Assembly: GCF_004331265.1 (NCBI RefSeq)
Contig: NZ_SJOO01000005.1
Coordinates: 62,001-126,000, forward strand
DNA: 64,000 nucleotides
Direction of reading: 5' to 3'
Origin: Enterobacter wuhouensis
GTDB lineage: Bacteria > Pseudomonadota > Gammaproteobacteria > Enterobacterales > Enterobacteriaceae
Shown here piece by piece: positions 11,269 to 22,846 of the stretch; positions within the stretch are counted from its first letter, which is position 1; each line of letters opens with the position of its first letter. A program made the position numbers and the translations under genes. Under the pieces are notes generated by a model. That model was not told the origin of the DNA. It saw only the letters and a list, made by a program, of their open reading frames with translations, and did not search any database.

Positions 11269-11309
11269 AACTTGCGACCCCAAATTCATCTGCCTAAAGG
11301 TAAAAAATC

Positions 11310-11567
11310 ATGAAAAACGTAAAAACCCTGATCGCTGCCGCTGTACTGAGCTCAATGTCATTCGCAAGCTTTGCCGCTGTAGAAGTGCAATCTACGCCGG
11401 TTGACCAGCATAAAGTGGGGACCATCTCTGCAAGCGCAGGCACTAACCTGGGCTCACTGGAAGACCAGCTGGCTCAGAAAGCTGAAGCTATGGGTGCCAA
11501 ATCGTTCCGCATCACCTCAGTGACCGGTCCGAACACCCTGCACGGTACTGCCGTCATCTACAAATAA
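11310..11567 (+). CDS. bhsA: BhsA (YcfR), multiple-stress outer-membrane protein
   Basis: Small secreted protein (85 residues) of the DUF1471/YhcN family; in E. coli it lowers outer-membrane copper permeability and influences biofilm and stress tolerance. A signal peptide ends SFAAVEVQ, leaving a mature domain of about 60 residues ending ITSVTGPNTLHGTAVIYK, nearly identical to E. coli. Transcribed divergently from comR and followed by a strong terminator. Confidence 0.95.
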   Translation: MKNVKTLIAAAVLSSMSFASFAAVEVQSTPVDQHKVGTISASAGTNLGSLEDQLAQKAEAMGAKSFRITSVTGPNTLHGTAVIYK

Positions 11568-11608
11568 GCGTAACGAAACCCTCCGCTACGTTTTATGCCA
11601 CTGCAATA

Positions 11609-11638
11609 AAAAACGCCCTGCACATGCAGGGCGTTTTT
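11609..11638. terminator. Terminator between convergent bhsA and ldtC
   Basis: Symmetric hairpin with arms AACGCCCTGC and GCAGGGCGTT, preceded by an A run and followed by a T run, so it can serve both bhsA and the convergent ldtC, whose stop is at 11648. Confidence 0.9.
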
Positions 11639-11647
11639 CGCTGTCTC

Positions 11648-12619
11648 TTACATCGACTGTTGGGCAATATCGTGGTGCCTGGTGACATCCGTCGGCATAC
11701 CGGAGCGCGCTTCCATCGCGCGTTCCATCACCGCGCCGTCGGTTGCGGCGTGCGTTTTGAAGTTTACCATGGCCGCATTCAGGTTAATCGGCAGGGTTTG
11801 CGGATCGTCACCGATGTTTTTCGATAACGGCTGATGGATCTCGACCAGGCGTACGCCGCCCGGCTCTTCAGATACCTTGATTGGCGTGTTGATGATATTT
11901 ACCTTCGTGCCCGGGGTAATCACCTTGTAGAGCGTTTTGATATCGTCATCGCGCAGGCGAATACAGCCAGAGCTGACGCGCATCCCGATCCCGAAATCCG
12001 CATTGGTTCCGTGCAGAAGATAAACGCCACCGTAAGCGGCAAGGCGGATCGCGTGGTGCCCCATCGGGTTATCGGGCCCTGCCGGCACCACTGCCGGGAG
12101 GTCAATACCCTGCGCTTTATAACGCGCGCGTATGTTGGCCGTTGGTGTCCATGTCGGGTTGGCACGCTTATCGGATACCGTCGTTACCATCGTCGGCGTG
12201 AGCGTGTCGCCGCCCAGTTGACCAATACCGATAGGGTAGACGGTGACTTCGCTCTTGCCTGGCGGATAGTAATAAAGGCGCAGTTCTGCGAGATTAATGA
12301 CGATCCCTTCGCGCGGCGCGGCGGGCAAAATGGTCTGCAGCGGAATGGTCAGTACGCTACCCGCGCGCGGGACATACGGATCAACGCCGGGATTGGCCTG
12401 CAGCAAGGCCAGGAACCCAACGTTATATTTCTTTGCAATCGCTTCCAGTGAACCACCGTTGTTTTCAACCACATGAAAACGATTTTGTCCGACGACGTTG
12501 CTGCCGGCAGGCGGAAGCGGCCAGGTATTTGCACGAGCCGGAAGCGCCATCGCGACGGTGGCAGCCAGCGCAAACAGGGTTATCCAGCGAGTAAAACGCG
12601 AAGAGGTCATCATCACCAT
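11648..12619 (-). CDS. ldtC: LdtC (YcfS), L,D-transpeptidase
   Basis: Periplasmic YkuD-fold enzyme that attaches Braun lipoprotein to the meso-DAP residue of peptidoglycan. Signal peptide to about residue 30 (LPARANTWPLPP), LysM-type domain containing GGSLEAIAKKYNVGFLALLQ, then the catalytic domain with HGTNADFGIG and the signature SSGCIRL, whose Cys is the nucleophile. Length 323 versus about 320 in E. coli; tandem ATGs leave the exact start uncertain by a few codons. Confidence 0.94.
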   Translation of the reverse strand: MVMMTSSRFTRWITLFALAATVAMALPARANTWPLPPAGSNVVGQNRFHVVENNGGSLEAIAKKYNVGFLALLQANPGVDPYVPRAGSVLTIPLQTILPAAPREGIVINLAELRLYYYPPGKSEVTVYPIGIGQLGGDTLTPTMVTTVSDKRANPTWTPTANIRARYKAQGIDLPAVVPAGPDNPMGHHAIRLAAYGGVYLLHGTNADFGIGMRVSSGCIRLRDDDIKTLYKVITPGTKVNIINTPIKVSEEPGGVRLVEIHQPLSKNIGDDPQTLPINLNAAMVNFKTHAATDGAVMERAMEARSGMPTDVTRHHDIAQQSM

Positions 12620-12724
12620 AATCCATATAAATATTAAGGTTATTGTTTTATAAGGCGTTAATGATAATTATGGCGAATGTACGTGTCGGGAAGATCGGGT
12701 GAAATGCAAAGACTTTGTAAATTG

Positions 12725-12757
12725 TCACCCCCGGTAGCATGACGCTAGCGGGGGTGA
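12725..12757 (-). terminator. Hairpin after mfd (weak terminator)
   Basis: CACCCCCGGTAGC and GCTAGCGGGGGTG form a 13-base stem with one mismatch just beyond the mfd stop. Only a poor T tract follows on the minus strand, so it may be a 3' stability stem rather than a full terminator. Confidence 0.5.
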
Positions 12758-12764
12758 AGGAGGA

Positions 12765-15700
12765 TTACGCGATCGCGTTTTCTTCAAGCTGGCGCATAAA
12801 GTTCCGCACCCAGTCCATACGGGTCTTGCGCTCCGCCAGCTCCTGAGTGAACTTCAGGCGCGTTGGGCCGTCCAGGCGGAAATGCTGAGGTTGTTTTTGC
12901 AGCAGGCCAATCAGCCACATCGGGTCGACGTGGTTTTTCTCTGCAAACTCGATCGTGCCGCCTTTTTCGTTCCCCTCAAGCTTGCGAATACCCAGCTTCT
13001 GCGCCTGTTGCCGCAGCCGGGCGATATCCAGCAGATTTCTCGCCGCATCCGGCAGCAGCCCGAAGCGGTCGATCAGCTCCACCTTGATCTCTTCCAGCTC
13101 ATTTTCCTTTTTTGCACTGGCGATACGCTTGTAGAACGACAGGCGAGTATTCACGTCAGGAATGAAATCATCCGGCAGCAGGGAAGGCATGCGCAATTCC
13201 ACCTCCGTCTGCTGGCTGGTGAGATCTTCCAGCGACGGCTCGCGCCCCGCTTTCAGGGCATCGACGGCGTTTTCCAGCAGCTCCATGTACAGCGAGAAGC
13301 CGATGGTTTCCATCGAGCCGCTCTGGTCTTCGCCCAGCAGCTCTCCGGCGCCGCGGATCTCGAGATCGTGGGTCGCCAGCGCAAAGCCCGCACCGAGATC
13401 TTCCAGCGAGGCGATCGCTTCCAGACGCTTTTGTGCGTCGGTGGTCATCGCTTTCGGATGCGGGGTCAGCAGCCAGGCGTAGGCCTGATGGTGCGAACGT
13501 CCGACGCGGCCGCGAAGCTGATGAAGCTGCGCCAGACCAAAATGATCCGCGCGTTCGATAATGATGGTGTTCGCGGTCGGAATGTCGATACCGGTTTCGA
13601 TGATGGTGGTACACACCAGCACGTTAAAGCGCTGGTGGTGGAAGTCGTTCATCACCCGCTCCAGCTCGCGCTCGCGCATCTGTCCGTGACCGATGGCGAT
13701 CCGCGCTTCCGGCACCAGCTCCGCCAGCCTGTCTGCTGCTTTCTGGATATTTTCTACGTCGTTGTAGAGGTAATACACCTGGCCACCGCGCAGCACTTCG
13801 CGCAGGATCGCCTCGCGCACCACCAGATTGTCATACTCGCGGACGAAGGTTTTTACCGCCAGACGGCGGGCAGGCGGCGTGGCGATAATCGACAGATCGC
13901 GCATGCCGCTCATCGCCATGTTCAGCGTACGCGGAATTGGCGTAGCGGTCAGGGTCAGGATATCGACGTCGGCGCGCATGGCTTTGATACGCTCTTTATG
14001 GCGCACGCCGAAGCGGTGCTCTTCGTCGACGATCAGCAGCCCCAGATCCTTCCACTTCACGTCGCTTTGCAGCAGCTTGTGGGTGCCGATCAGAATGTCG
14101 ATTTTGCCGTCAGCGGCCTGCTCCAGAATCTGCGTCTGCTCTTTGGCGCTGCGGAAACGCGAGAGCATCTCGATGCGCACCGGCCAGTTGGCGAAGCGGT
14201 CGCGGAAGTTGTCGAAGTGCTGCTGGGCAAGCAGGGTGGTCGGGACCAGCACCGCCACCTGCTTGTTATTCTCCACGGCCAGGAAGGCGGCGCGCATCGC
14301 CACTTCGGTTTTACCGAAGCCCACGTCACCGCACACTAATCGGTCCATCGCCAGCGGCTGGCACATGTCGCTCAGGACGGCATTGATGGCCTGAGCCTGA
14401 TCCGGCGTGGTTTCAAACGGGAAGCTGTCGCAGAACAGCTGATACTGTTCTTTGTCGTGCTTAAAGGCGAAGCCCTCTTTCGCCGCGCGCTGGGCGTAGA
14501 TGTCCAGCAGCTCCGCCGCCACGTCACGCACTTTTTCCGCCGCCTTCTTACGCGCGCGCGCCCAGGCGTCGCCGCCCAGCTTGTGCAGCGGGGCATTATC
14601 TTCTGCACCGCCCGCATACCGGCTGATCAGGTGCAGGGACGACACCGGCACGTAGAGTTTTGCGTCGTTGGCGTAGGTGAGCATCAGGTATTCGCCTTTG
14701 ATGCCGCCCGCTTCCAGAGTGGTCATCCCCTGATAGCGCCCGACGCCGTGCTCAAGGTGTACGATCGGCTGGCCCGGGTGCAGTTCGGCCAGGTTGCGGA
14801 TCAGCGTGTCCGGGTTAATGGTGCGGCGGCTGTCCTGACGACGGCGCGCGACGCGCTCGCCCAGCAGGTCGCTCTCGCAGATCAGGGCGATGTTATTGAT
14901 CGTATCGATAAACCCGTGCTCGGCGGCACCGATCATCAGATAGCGGCCGTTACCGCTGGCCTCGCTCAGGCGCAGAATACGCTTCGGCGCGATTTTGATG
15001 CGCCCCAGCAGTTCACCCAACGCTTCACGGCGGCCTTCGCTCTCGACGGAGAACACAACCGGTCCGGTAAAGGACTCCAGGAACTTGCGCAAATTATCCA
15101 GCGGGGATTTTTGCTGCGCCTGTACGGCCAGGTCGGGCAGCGTCTGGAAGGCCAGGTTGGTATTGGCGGCTTTATCGGCCAGCGAGTCGGTTTTGAGCTG
15201 CATGCGCGGCCAGCGCTTCAGCTCCGCGTTCAGCTCGTCGGTGCGCAGCCACAGCGTTTCCGGCGGCAGCAGCGGGCGCATCGGGTCAACGCCCCGGTTC
15301 TCAAAGCGGGCGCGTGTTTCGCTTTCAAAGCGGCTGGCGCTGGCGTCGATATCCCCCGTATTCACAATCAGCGTATTGGCCGGGAAGTAGCTAAACAGGG
15401 CGGGCAGCGGCTCGTTAAAGAACAGCGGCTGCCAGTATTCGATCCCGGCAGGAAGCGTGCCTTTGCTGACCTGCTGATAGATATGTTCAGCATCGCGCTT
15501 GACGTCGAATTTATCGCGCCACTGGCTGCGGAACAGCTCAATGGCGGTTTTGTCCGTCGGGAATTCATGCGCGGGCAGTAAATTGATGGAGTCAACTTCC
15601 TCCAGCGTGCGCTGGGTGTCGGCGTCAAACACCCGCAGGCTGTCGATTTCATCATCGAAGAAATCCAGGCGATACGGCTGGTCGCTGCCCATCGGATAGA

Positions 15701-16211
15701 GATCGAGAAGCGCGCCGCGCGTGGCGTATTCGCCGTGCTCCATAACCTGATCGACGTGACGATAGCCAGCGCTGTCCAGCTGCGCGCGCAGGGCGTCACG
15801 GGACAAACGCTGGCCTTTTTTCATCACCAGGGCATGGCCGTGCAGATAGCTGTGCGGACACACGCGCTGCATCAGCGTGTTGACCGGCACAATCAGCACG
15901 CCGCGCTGCATGGTTGGAAGCTGATACAGCGTCGACAGGCGCGAGGAGATAATCTCCTGATGCGGGGAGAAACTGTCGTACGGCAGCGTTTCCCAGTCGG
16001 CCAGGCTGAACACCAGGCTATCGGTGAACTGGCGAATTTCATCGTGCAGGCGCAGGGCATTTTGCATGTCCGGCGCAACCAGTACGACCGGGCCCGGATG
16101 GCGCTCGGCAATTTCTGCCACCAGCGTGGCGCAGGCTGCGCCCGTGAGTTCGCCCAGCTGGCGCTGATCGCCCGCTTTCACAGGCAAGGAATAACGATAG
16201 TGTTCAGGCAT
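12765..16211 (-). CDS. mfd: Mfd, transcription-repair coupling factor
   Basis: Translocase that removes RNA polymerase stalled at DNA damage and recruits UvrA. In order: UvrB-like domain, RNA-polymerase interaction domain (PGQPIVHLEHGVGRYQGM, near residue 480), SF2 translocase with Walker A GDVGFGKTEVAMRAA and Walker B IVDEEHRFG, motif TRG region DHFGLAQLHQLRGRVGRSHH, and a C-terminal TRCF domain. The start MPEHYRYSLPVKAG at 16211 matches E. coli; an in-frame ATG 11 codons upstream (16244) is possible. 1148 residues, as in E. coli. Confidence 0.97.
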   Translation of the reverse strand: MPEHYRYSLPVKAGDQRQLGELTGAACATLVAEIAERHPGPVVLVAPDMQNALRLHDEIRQFTDSLVFSLADWETLPYDSFSPHQEIISSRLSTLYQLPTMQRGVLIVPVNTLMQRVCPHSYLHGHALVMKKGQRLSRDALRAQLDSAGYRHVDQVMEHGEYATRGALLDLYPMGSDQPYRLDFFDDEIDSLRVFDADTQRTLEEVDSINLLPAHEFPTDKTAIELFRSQWRDKFDVKRDAEHIYQQVSKGTLPAGIEYWQPLFFNEPLPALFSYFPANTLIVNTGDIDASASRFESETRARFENRGVDPMRPLLPPETLWLRTDELNAELKRWPRMQLKTDSLADKAANTNLAFQTLPDLAVQAQQKSPLDNLRKFLESFTGPVVFSVESEGRREALGELLGRIKIAPKRILRLSEASGNGRYLMIGAAEHGFIDTINNIALICESDLLGERVARRRQDSRRTINPDTLIRNLAELHPGQPIVHLEHGVGRYQGMTTLEAGGIKGEYLMLTYANDAKLYVPVSSLHLISRYAGGAEDNAPLHKLGGDAWARARKKAAEKVRDVAAELLDIYAQRAAKEGFAFKHDKEQYQLFCDSFPFETTPDQAQAINAVLSDMCQPLAMDRLVCGDVGFGKTEVAMRAAFLAVENNKQVAVLVPTTLLAQQHFDNFRDRFANWPVRIEMLSRFRSAKEQTQILEQAADGKIDILIGTHKLLQSDVKWKDLGLLIVDEEHRFGVRHKERIKAMRADVDILTLTATPIPRTLNMAMSGMRDLSIIATPPARRLAVKTFVREYDNLVVREAILREVLRGGQVYYLYNDVENIQKAADRLAELVPEARIAIGHGQMRERELERVMNDFHHQRFNVLVCTTIIETGIDIPTANTIIIERADHFGLAQLHQLRGRVGRSHHQAYAWLLTPHPKAMTTDAQKRLEAIASLEDLGAGFALATHDLEIRGAGELLGEDQSGSMETIGFSLYMELLENAVDALKAGREPSLEDLTSQQTEVELRMPSLLPDDFIPDVNTRLSFYKRIASAKKENELEEIKVELIDRFGLLPDAARNLLDIARLRQQAQKLGIRKLEGNEKGGTIEFAEKNHVDPMWLIGLLQKQPQHFRLDGPTRLKFTQELAERKTRMDWVRNFMRQLEENAIA

Positions 16212-16359
16212 GGCTATGTCAGATTCTCTTATGGATATATCCACAGTATTGGGGCATATCTCTGATACGCAATGCCTTTATTATCCGCGATCGTTTTGCA
16301 TTAGCAAATCGTAACCGCACGGGAAGAGATTTTGCCCCCGAAAGGGGGCAGGGAGGGTA

Positions 16360-17433
16360 TTAGCGGGTAGCCGGAGCCGCGGAGAGGCGCGTTGGCGGCG
16401 AGAAAAAGAGATCGCCAAACAGCGCGGTAGAGAGCTTACGCGCGCCCAGGCCCACCAGCGTGCAGACAAGCAGGCTGACAAATGGATAGACCAGAATCAG
16501 CGTTAGCTCGGCCCACACCGGCCAGTACGCGGCGTTCATTTCACCGATCAGGATCAGGCTAAACGCCTCGATTAAGATGCGGTGGGTGGTATAAATCGCA
16601 ATGGTATTTGACCCCACCACGTTGAGCAGGTTGCTGGGATGCACGGCATAACGCTGCTCGAGGCTGTAGAAGAGCTTCATGATCAGCACTATCGACAGCA
16701 GGGAGAGCAGGAGAGGAACATTCGCAAACCACAGCACCACGGACACCGCGCCAAACGCGAGCGTCGGCAGCCAGACGCGGCGCATGACCAGCCCCTTCAT
16801 CCACGTCATCAGCTGTGCCCCGTACCAGGCGCCCATGCTGTAGTAGATCATATTGCGCACCACGCTGTTCATGCCCCACCACGGCAGCGGAAGGAAGTTA
16901 ATCGCAACGCTGGCTAACGCCAGAATACCCAGCATCGGCAGCTTCCAGCGGCTCAGCAGTTTACACAGCGTGAAATAGACCACCAGCGCGTAGAGATACC
17001 ACAGGCTGGTGCTGGCGGTAAGCATGCCGCGGAGAAAGCCGGTTATTGAATCGGCATAGGCGGCATTCGACGAGGTTGCCAGTTCACGCTCCGGCGCAAG
17101 CCAGGCGTTCAGGTGGCTCAGGGCCTGCCACTGTAAGATGCCCCACAGCGCCAGCACCCAGACGATGCTCCAGATCCGTTTGTCGAGGCTGGTGCGCCAG
17201 TCCACCTCGTCAATGTAACGACGGATAAGATAGCCAGAGATAAAGAAGAATACCGGCATGCGGAACGGGGCGAGATAGAGATTAAAATAGACCCAGCATT
17301 TGGCGAGCAGCCCGGACAGCGGGTGCTGCAGCCCGTCCAGATGAGGATAAAAGGTGATCACCGAGTGGTAAATCACCACCAGGCAGATGCACAGCCCTTT
17401 TATCTGGTTAATCCATAATGCTTTTTGTTTCAT
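16360..17433 (-). CDS. ycfT: YcfT, acyltransferase-3 family inner-membrane protein
   Basis: Predicted membrane-bound acyltransferase (AT3 family) of 357 residues; substrate unknown. The family motif appears early in the first helix (GLCICLVVIYHSVITFYPH) and RMPVFFFISGYLIRR follows. About ten hydrophobic segments are visible. Position between mfd and lolC and near-identity of the N-terminus to E. coli YcfT fix the name. A GC-rich hairpin (TGCCCCC/GGGGGCA, 16333-16350) lies beyond its stop without a T run. Confidence 0.9.
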   Translation of the reverse strand: MKQKALWINQIKGLCICLVVIYHSVITFYPHLDGLQHPLSGLLAKCWVYFNLYLAPFRMPVFFFISGYLIRRYIDEVDWRTSLDKRIWSIVWVLALWGILQWQALSHLNAWLAPERELATSSNAAYADSITGFLRGMLTASTSLWYLYALVVYFTLCKLLSRWKLPMLGILALASVAINFLPLPWWGMNSVVRNMIYYSMGAWYGAQLMTWMKGLVMRRVWLPTLAFGAVSVVLWFANVPLLLSLLSIVLIMKLFYSLEQRYAVHPSNLLNVVGSNTIAIYTTHRILIEAFSLILIGEMNAAYWPVWAELTLILVYPFVSLLVCTLVGLGARKLSTALFGDLFFSPPTRLSAAPATR

Positions 17434-17639
17434 CGGTTACGAAGACCTGTTTTGCCATAAACGAAGGAGCAATTGTTGTAAAACCCAGCCCCGATGTAAC
17501 GGGTAACAGTCTGTATCAGGACGCTTTTCGGAAAAGGTGGAGGCTGATTGAGTGGCGATTGACGAGTAGTATCCTGATTTATCTGATTTTTTCGGAAAAA
17601 TGATTACCAAAGCTTACGGTTTCAGTCATTTACGCTTAG

Positions 17640-19583
<1,944 letters not shown>

Positions 19584-19584
<1 letters not shown>

Positions 19585-20828
19585 TGGCTTCACCGTTATC
19601 GTTACTCATCGGGTTACGCTTTAGCCGCGGTCGACGTCGCGGCGGCATGGTCTCGCTTATCTCCGTGATCTCCACCGTGGGTATCGCGCTGGGCGTGGCG
19701 GTGCTGATCGTGGGCCTTAGCGCCATGAACGGCTTTGAGCGTGAGCTGAACAACCGCATTCTTGCGGTAGTGCCGCACGGTGAAATCGAACCGGTTAACC
19801 AGCCGTGGGCCAACTGGAGCGATGCCCTGTCCAAAATGGAAAAAGTGCCGGGCATTGTAGCCGCTGCACCCTACATCAACTTTACCGGGCTGGTGGAGAG
19901 CGGCGTTAACCTGCGTGCCATTCAGGTGAAAGGGGTCAATCCCGCTCAGGAGGCGCGTCTTAGCGCGCTGCCAAACTATGTGCAGAACGGCGCATGGGCC
20001 AACTTTAAGGCCGGCGAGCAGCAGATCATCATGGGTAAAGGCGTTGCCGATGCCCTTAAGGTGAAGCAGGGCGACTGGGTGTCGATCATGATCCCGAACG
20101 CCAGCGCCGACCACAAGCTGCAGCAGCCTAAGCGCGTGCGCCTGCACGTCACCGGCATCCTGCAGCTGAGCGGCCAGCTTGACCACAGCTTTGCGATGGT
20201 GCCGATGGAAGATGCGCGACAGTACCTCGACATGGGCGATAGCGTGACGGGTATTGCCATTAAGGTGAACGACGTCTTTAACGCCAATAAGCTGGTGCGC
20301 GATGCGGGCGGCGTGACCAATAACTATGTCTACATCAAAAGCTGGATCGGCACTTACGGGTATATGTACCGTGATATCCAGATGATCCGCGCCATTATGT
20401 ACCTGGCGATGGTGCTGGTGATTGGTGTCGCGTGCTTTAATATCGTTTCAACGCTGGTGATGGCGGTCAAGGACAAGAGCGGCGATATCGCCGTGCTGCG
20501 TACCCTCGGGGCGAAAGACGGTCTTATTCGCGCCATTTTCGTCTGGTACGGTCTGCTGGCGGGGCTGTTCGGCAGCCTCTGCGGCGTGGCGATCGGCGTG
20601 GTGGTTTCACTCCAGCTGACGCCAATTATCAACGGGATTGAAAAGCTTATCGGCCATCAGTTCCTGTCGGGCGATATCTATTTTATTGACTTCCTGCCGT
20701 CTGAACTGCACTGGCTGGACGTCTTTTACGTGCTGGTTACAGCACTTTTACTGAGTCTGCTGGCAAGCTGGTATCCGGCGCGTCGCGCAAGCCGAATTGA
20801 TCCGGCGAGGGTACTAAGTGGCCAGTAA
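19584..20828 (+). CDS. lolE: LolE, lipoprotein-release transporter permease
   Basis: Second membrane subunit of LolCDE, the one that binds the lipoprotein acyl chains. Same architecture as LolC: N-terminal amphipathic stretch and TM1 ([24 protein letters not shown]), a periplasmic domain to about residue 265, three C-terminal TMs, and a terminal [20 protein letters not shown]. 414 residues as in E. coli. Starts at the last base of the lolD stop (TAATG). Confidence 0.97.
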
Positions 20829-20882
20829 TTACGTCATGGCGTAGCGGTCCCGGGGCCGCTATGTCAGAAAGAGGAATGCGTT

Positions 20883-21794
20883 ATGTATTACGGATTTGAT
20901 ATTGGCGGCACCAAAATTGCGCTCGGCGCGTTTGATAACGATCTCAAACTGCAGTGGGAAACCCGCGTTCCCACGCCGCGCGAAAGCTACGACGCGTTTT
21001 TAACCACTATCGCCGCGCTGGTGGCGCAGGCGGATGAACGCTTTGGTGTCAAAGGCAGCGTCGGCATTGGGATCCCGGGTATGCCCGAAACCGATGACGG
21101 CACGCTGTACGCTGCCAACGTGCCTGCCGCCAGCGGCAAACCGCTGCGCGCCGATCTCTCTGCCCTCCTTGAACGCGACGTGCGTTTAGATAACGATGCC
21201 AACTGTTTCGCTCTCTCCGAGGCCTGGGACGATGAGTTTCGCCAGTACCCGCTGGTCATGGGGCTGATCCTCGGCACGGGAGTCGGCGGAGGGATTGTCA
21301 TTAACGGTAAACCGATAACCGGTCGCAGCTATATCACCGGGGAATTCGGGCATATCCGCCTGCCGGTGGATGCGCTGGAGGTCGTTGGACGTGATTTCCC
21401 GCTTACCCGCTGCGGCTGCGGCCAACACGGCTGCATCGAGAATTATCTCTCAGGACGCGGGTTTGCATGGCTTTACGAACACTTCTATCATCAGAAACTT
21501 GAGGCCCCCCAGATCATCACCCTGTGGGAACAAGGGGATGAACAGGCGCGCGAGCACGTTGAGCGCTATCTGGATCTGCTGGCGGTGTGTCTGGGCACTA
21601 TCCTGACCATCGTCGATCCGGATCTGCTGGTGCTTGGCGGCGGGCTGTCAAACTTTACCGCGATTACGGAACGGTTGTCCGGGCGATTGCCCCGACATTT
21701 ACTGCCGGTCGCCCGCGTGCCGCGTATCGAACGCGCGCGGCACGGGGACGCGGGAGGCATGCGCGGAGCCGCATTCCTTCATCTTACCGATTAG
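20883..21794 (+). CDS. nagK: NagK, N-acetyl-D-glucosamine kinase (ROK family)
   Basis: Phosphorylates GlcNAc released during murein recycling. ROK features: N-terminal ATP motif [15 protein letters not shown], catalytic Asp in [12 protein letters not shown] (about residue 103), [10 protein letters not shown], and the zinc cluster [10 protein letters not shown] near residue 178. 303 residues. Follows lolE by 54 bases and precedes cobB by 15, so likely co-transcribed. Functionally linked to nagZ at 4131. Confidence 0.96.
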   Translation: MYYGFDIGGTKIALGAFDNDLKLQWETRVPTPRESYDAFLTTIAALVAQADERFGVKGSVGIGIPGMPETDDGTLYAANVPAASGKPLRADLSALLERDVRLDNDANCFALSEAWDDEFRQYPLVMGLILGTGVGGGIVINGKPITGRSYITGEFGHIRLPVDALEVVGRDFPLTRCGCGQHGCIENYLSGRGFAWLYEHFYHQKLEAPQIITLWEQGDEQAREHVERYLDLLAVCLGTILTIVDPDLLVLGGGLSNFTAITERLSGRLPRHLLPVARVPRIERARHGDAGGMRGAAFLHLTD

Positions 21795-21809
21795 TCTTAC
21801 GAGGTTACT

Positions 21810-22631
21810 ATGCTGTCGCGTCGCCAGGGTCGACTCAGCCGTTTTCGCAAAAATAAACGCCGCCTGCGTGAGCGTTTGCGCCAGCGGATCTTTTTCAGAG
21901 ACAGAATGATGCCAGAAGCGATGGATAAACCCAGAGTCGTGGTGTTGACCGGGGCGGGGATCTCCGCCGAGTCAGGAATTCGAACCTTCCGCGCGGCGGA
22001 CGGGCTATGGGAAGAGCACCGCGTTGAGGATGTGGCGACGCCGGAAGGTTTCGCCCGTGACCCGGACCTGGTGCAGGAATTCTATAATGCCCGCCGTCGC
22101 CAGCTTCAGCAGCCTGAGATTGCGCCGAACGCGGCGCATCTGGCGCTGGCAAAGCTGGAAGAGGCGCTGGGCGATCGTTTCCTGCTGGTCACGCAGAATA
22201 TCGACAACCTGCACGAGCGGGCCGGCAACAAGAACATCATCCACATGCACGGTGAACTGCTCAAGGTGCGCTGCGCCTGGAGCGGTCAGGTGCTGGACTG
22301 GAAAGAGGACGTACTGCCGGAAGACAAATGCCACTGCTGCCAGTTTCCTGCGCGTTTACGCCCGCACGTGGTGTGGTTCGGCGAAATGCCGCTGGGCATG
22401 GATGAGATCTACAGCGCGCTGGCAATGGCGGACGTGTTTATCGCCATCGGCACGTCAGGACACGTCTATCCGGCGGCGGGATTTGTCCACGAGGCCAAAC
22501 TGCAGGGTGCGCACACCGTGGAGCTTAACCTTGAGCCCAGCCAGGTGGGCAGCGAGTTCGAAGAAAAGCACTATGGTCTGGCAAGTACGGTGGTACCCGA
22601 ATTCGTTGATAAGCTGTTGAAAGGGCTATAG
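21810..22631 (+). CDS. cobB: CobB sirtuin, NAD-dependent protein deacylase
   Basis: Removes acetyl and other acyl groups from lysines, for example activating acetyl-CoA synthetase. The Rossmann motif is [31 protein letters not shown] and catalytic His in [10 protein letters not shown] follow; zinc ligands are C...CHCC around residues 155-172. The long form starts at 21810 and carries an N-terminal extension in which about half of the first 32 residues are Arg or Lys; the short form would start at ATG 21921 (MDKPRVVVL). Salmonella is known to make both forms. Confidence 0.95.
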   Translation: MLSRRQGRLSRFRKNKRRLRERLRQRIFFRDRMMPEAMDKPRVVVLTGAGISAESGIRTFRAADGLWEEHRVEDVATPEGFARDPDLVQEFYNARRRQLQQPEIAPNAAHLALAKLEEALGDRFLLVTQNIDNLHERAGNKNIIHMHGELLKVRCAWSGQVLDWKEDVLPEDKCHCCQFPARLRPHVVWFGEMPLGMDEIYSALAMADVFIAIGTSGHVYPAAGFVHEAKLQGAHTVELNLEPSQVGSEFEEKHYGLASTVVPEFVDKLLKGL

Positions 22632-22643
22632 CGGCTTTCCATT

Positions 22644-22673
22644 AAAAAAGCACTCTTAGCGGAGTGCTTTTTT
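22644..22673 (+). terminator. Rho-independent terminator after cobB
   Basis: AAGCACTC and GAGTGCTT arms around TTAGCG, with A and T runs outside, end the lolCDE-nagK-cobB run. Confidence 0.9.
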
Positions 22674-22846
22674 ATTTCCACACGCAAATCGTTTATTTAA
22701 ATTAAATTTCCCTGACCGGAATCCGGTTAATTAGTGTGGATACTTTTTGTTTTGTGGATAAATTCAAAATAGATTTCAATAATGCTCGTTATCACTCAGA
22801 AAAAAGAGGATGCTACGCCATAAAGAATCGATAAGGAGGATGGGGA

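Noticed and set aside
12882..14339. 485-codon plus-strand frame opposite mfd
   Set aside because: It is antisense to the strongly conserved mfd helicase region; long frames opposite GC-rich genes are common and no domain is recognisable.
14457..15581. 374-codon plus-strand frame opposite mfd
   Set aside because: Antisense shadow of mfd with no known protein features or ribosome site.
16333..16350. Terminator between ycfT and mfd
   Set aside because: TGCCCCC/GGGGGCA forms a good stem but neither strand has a T run after it.
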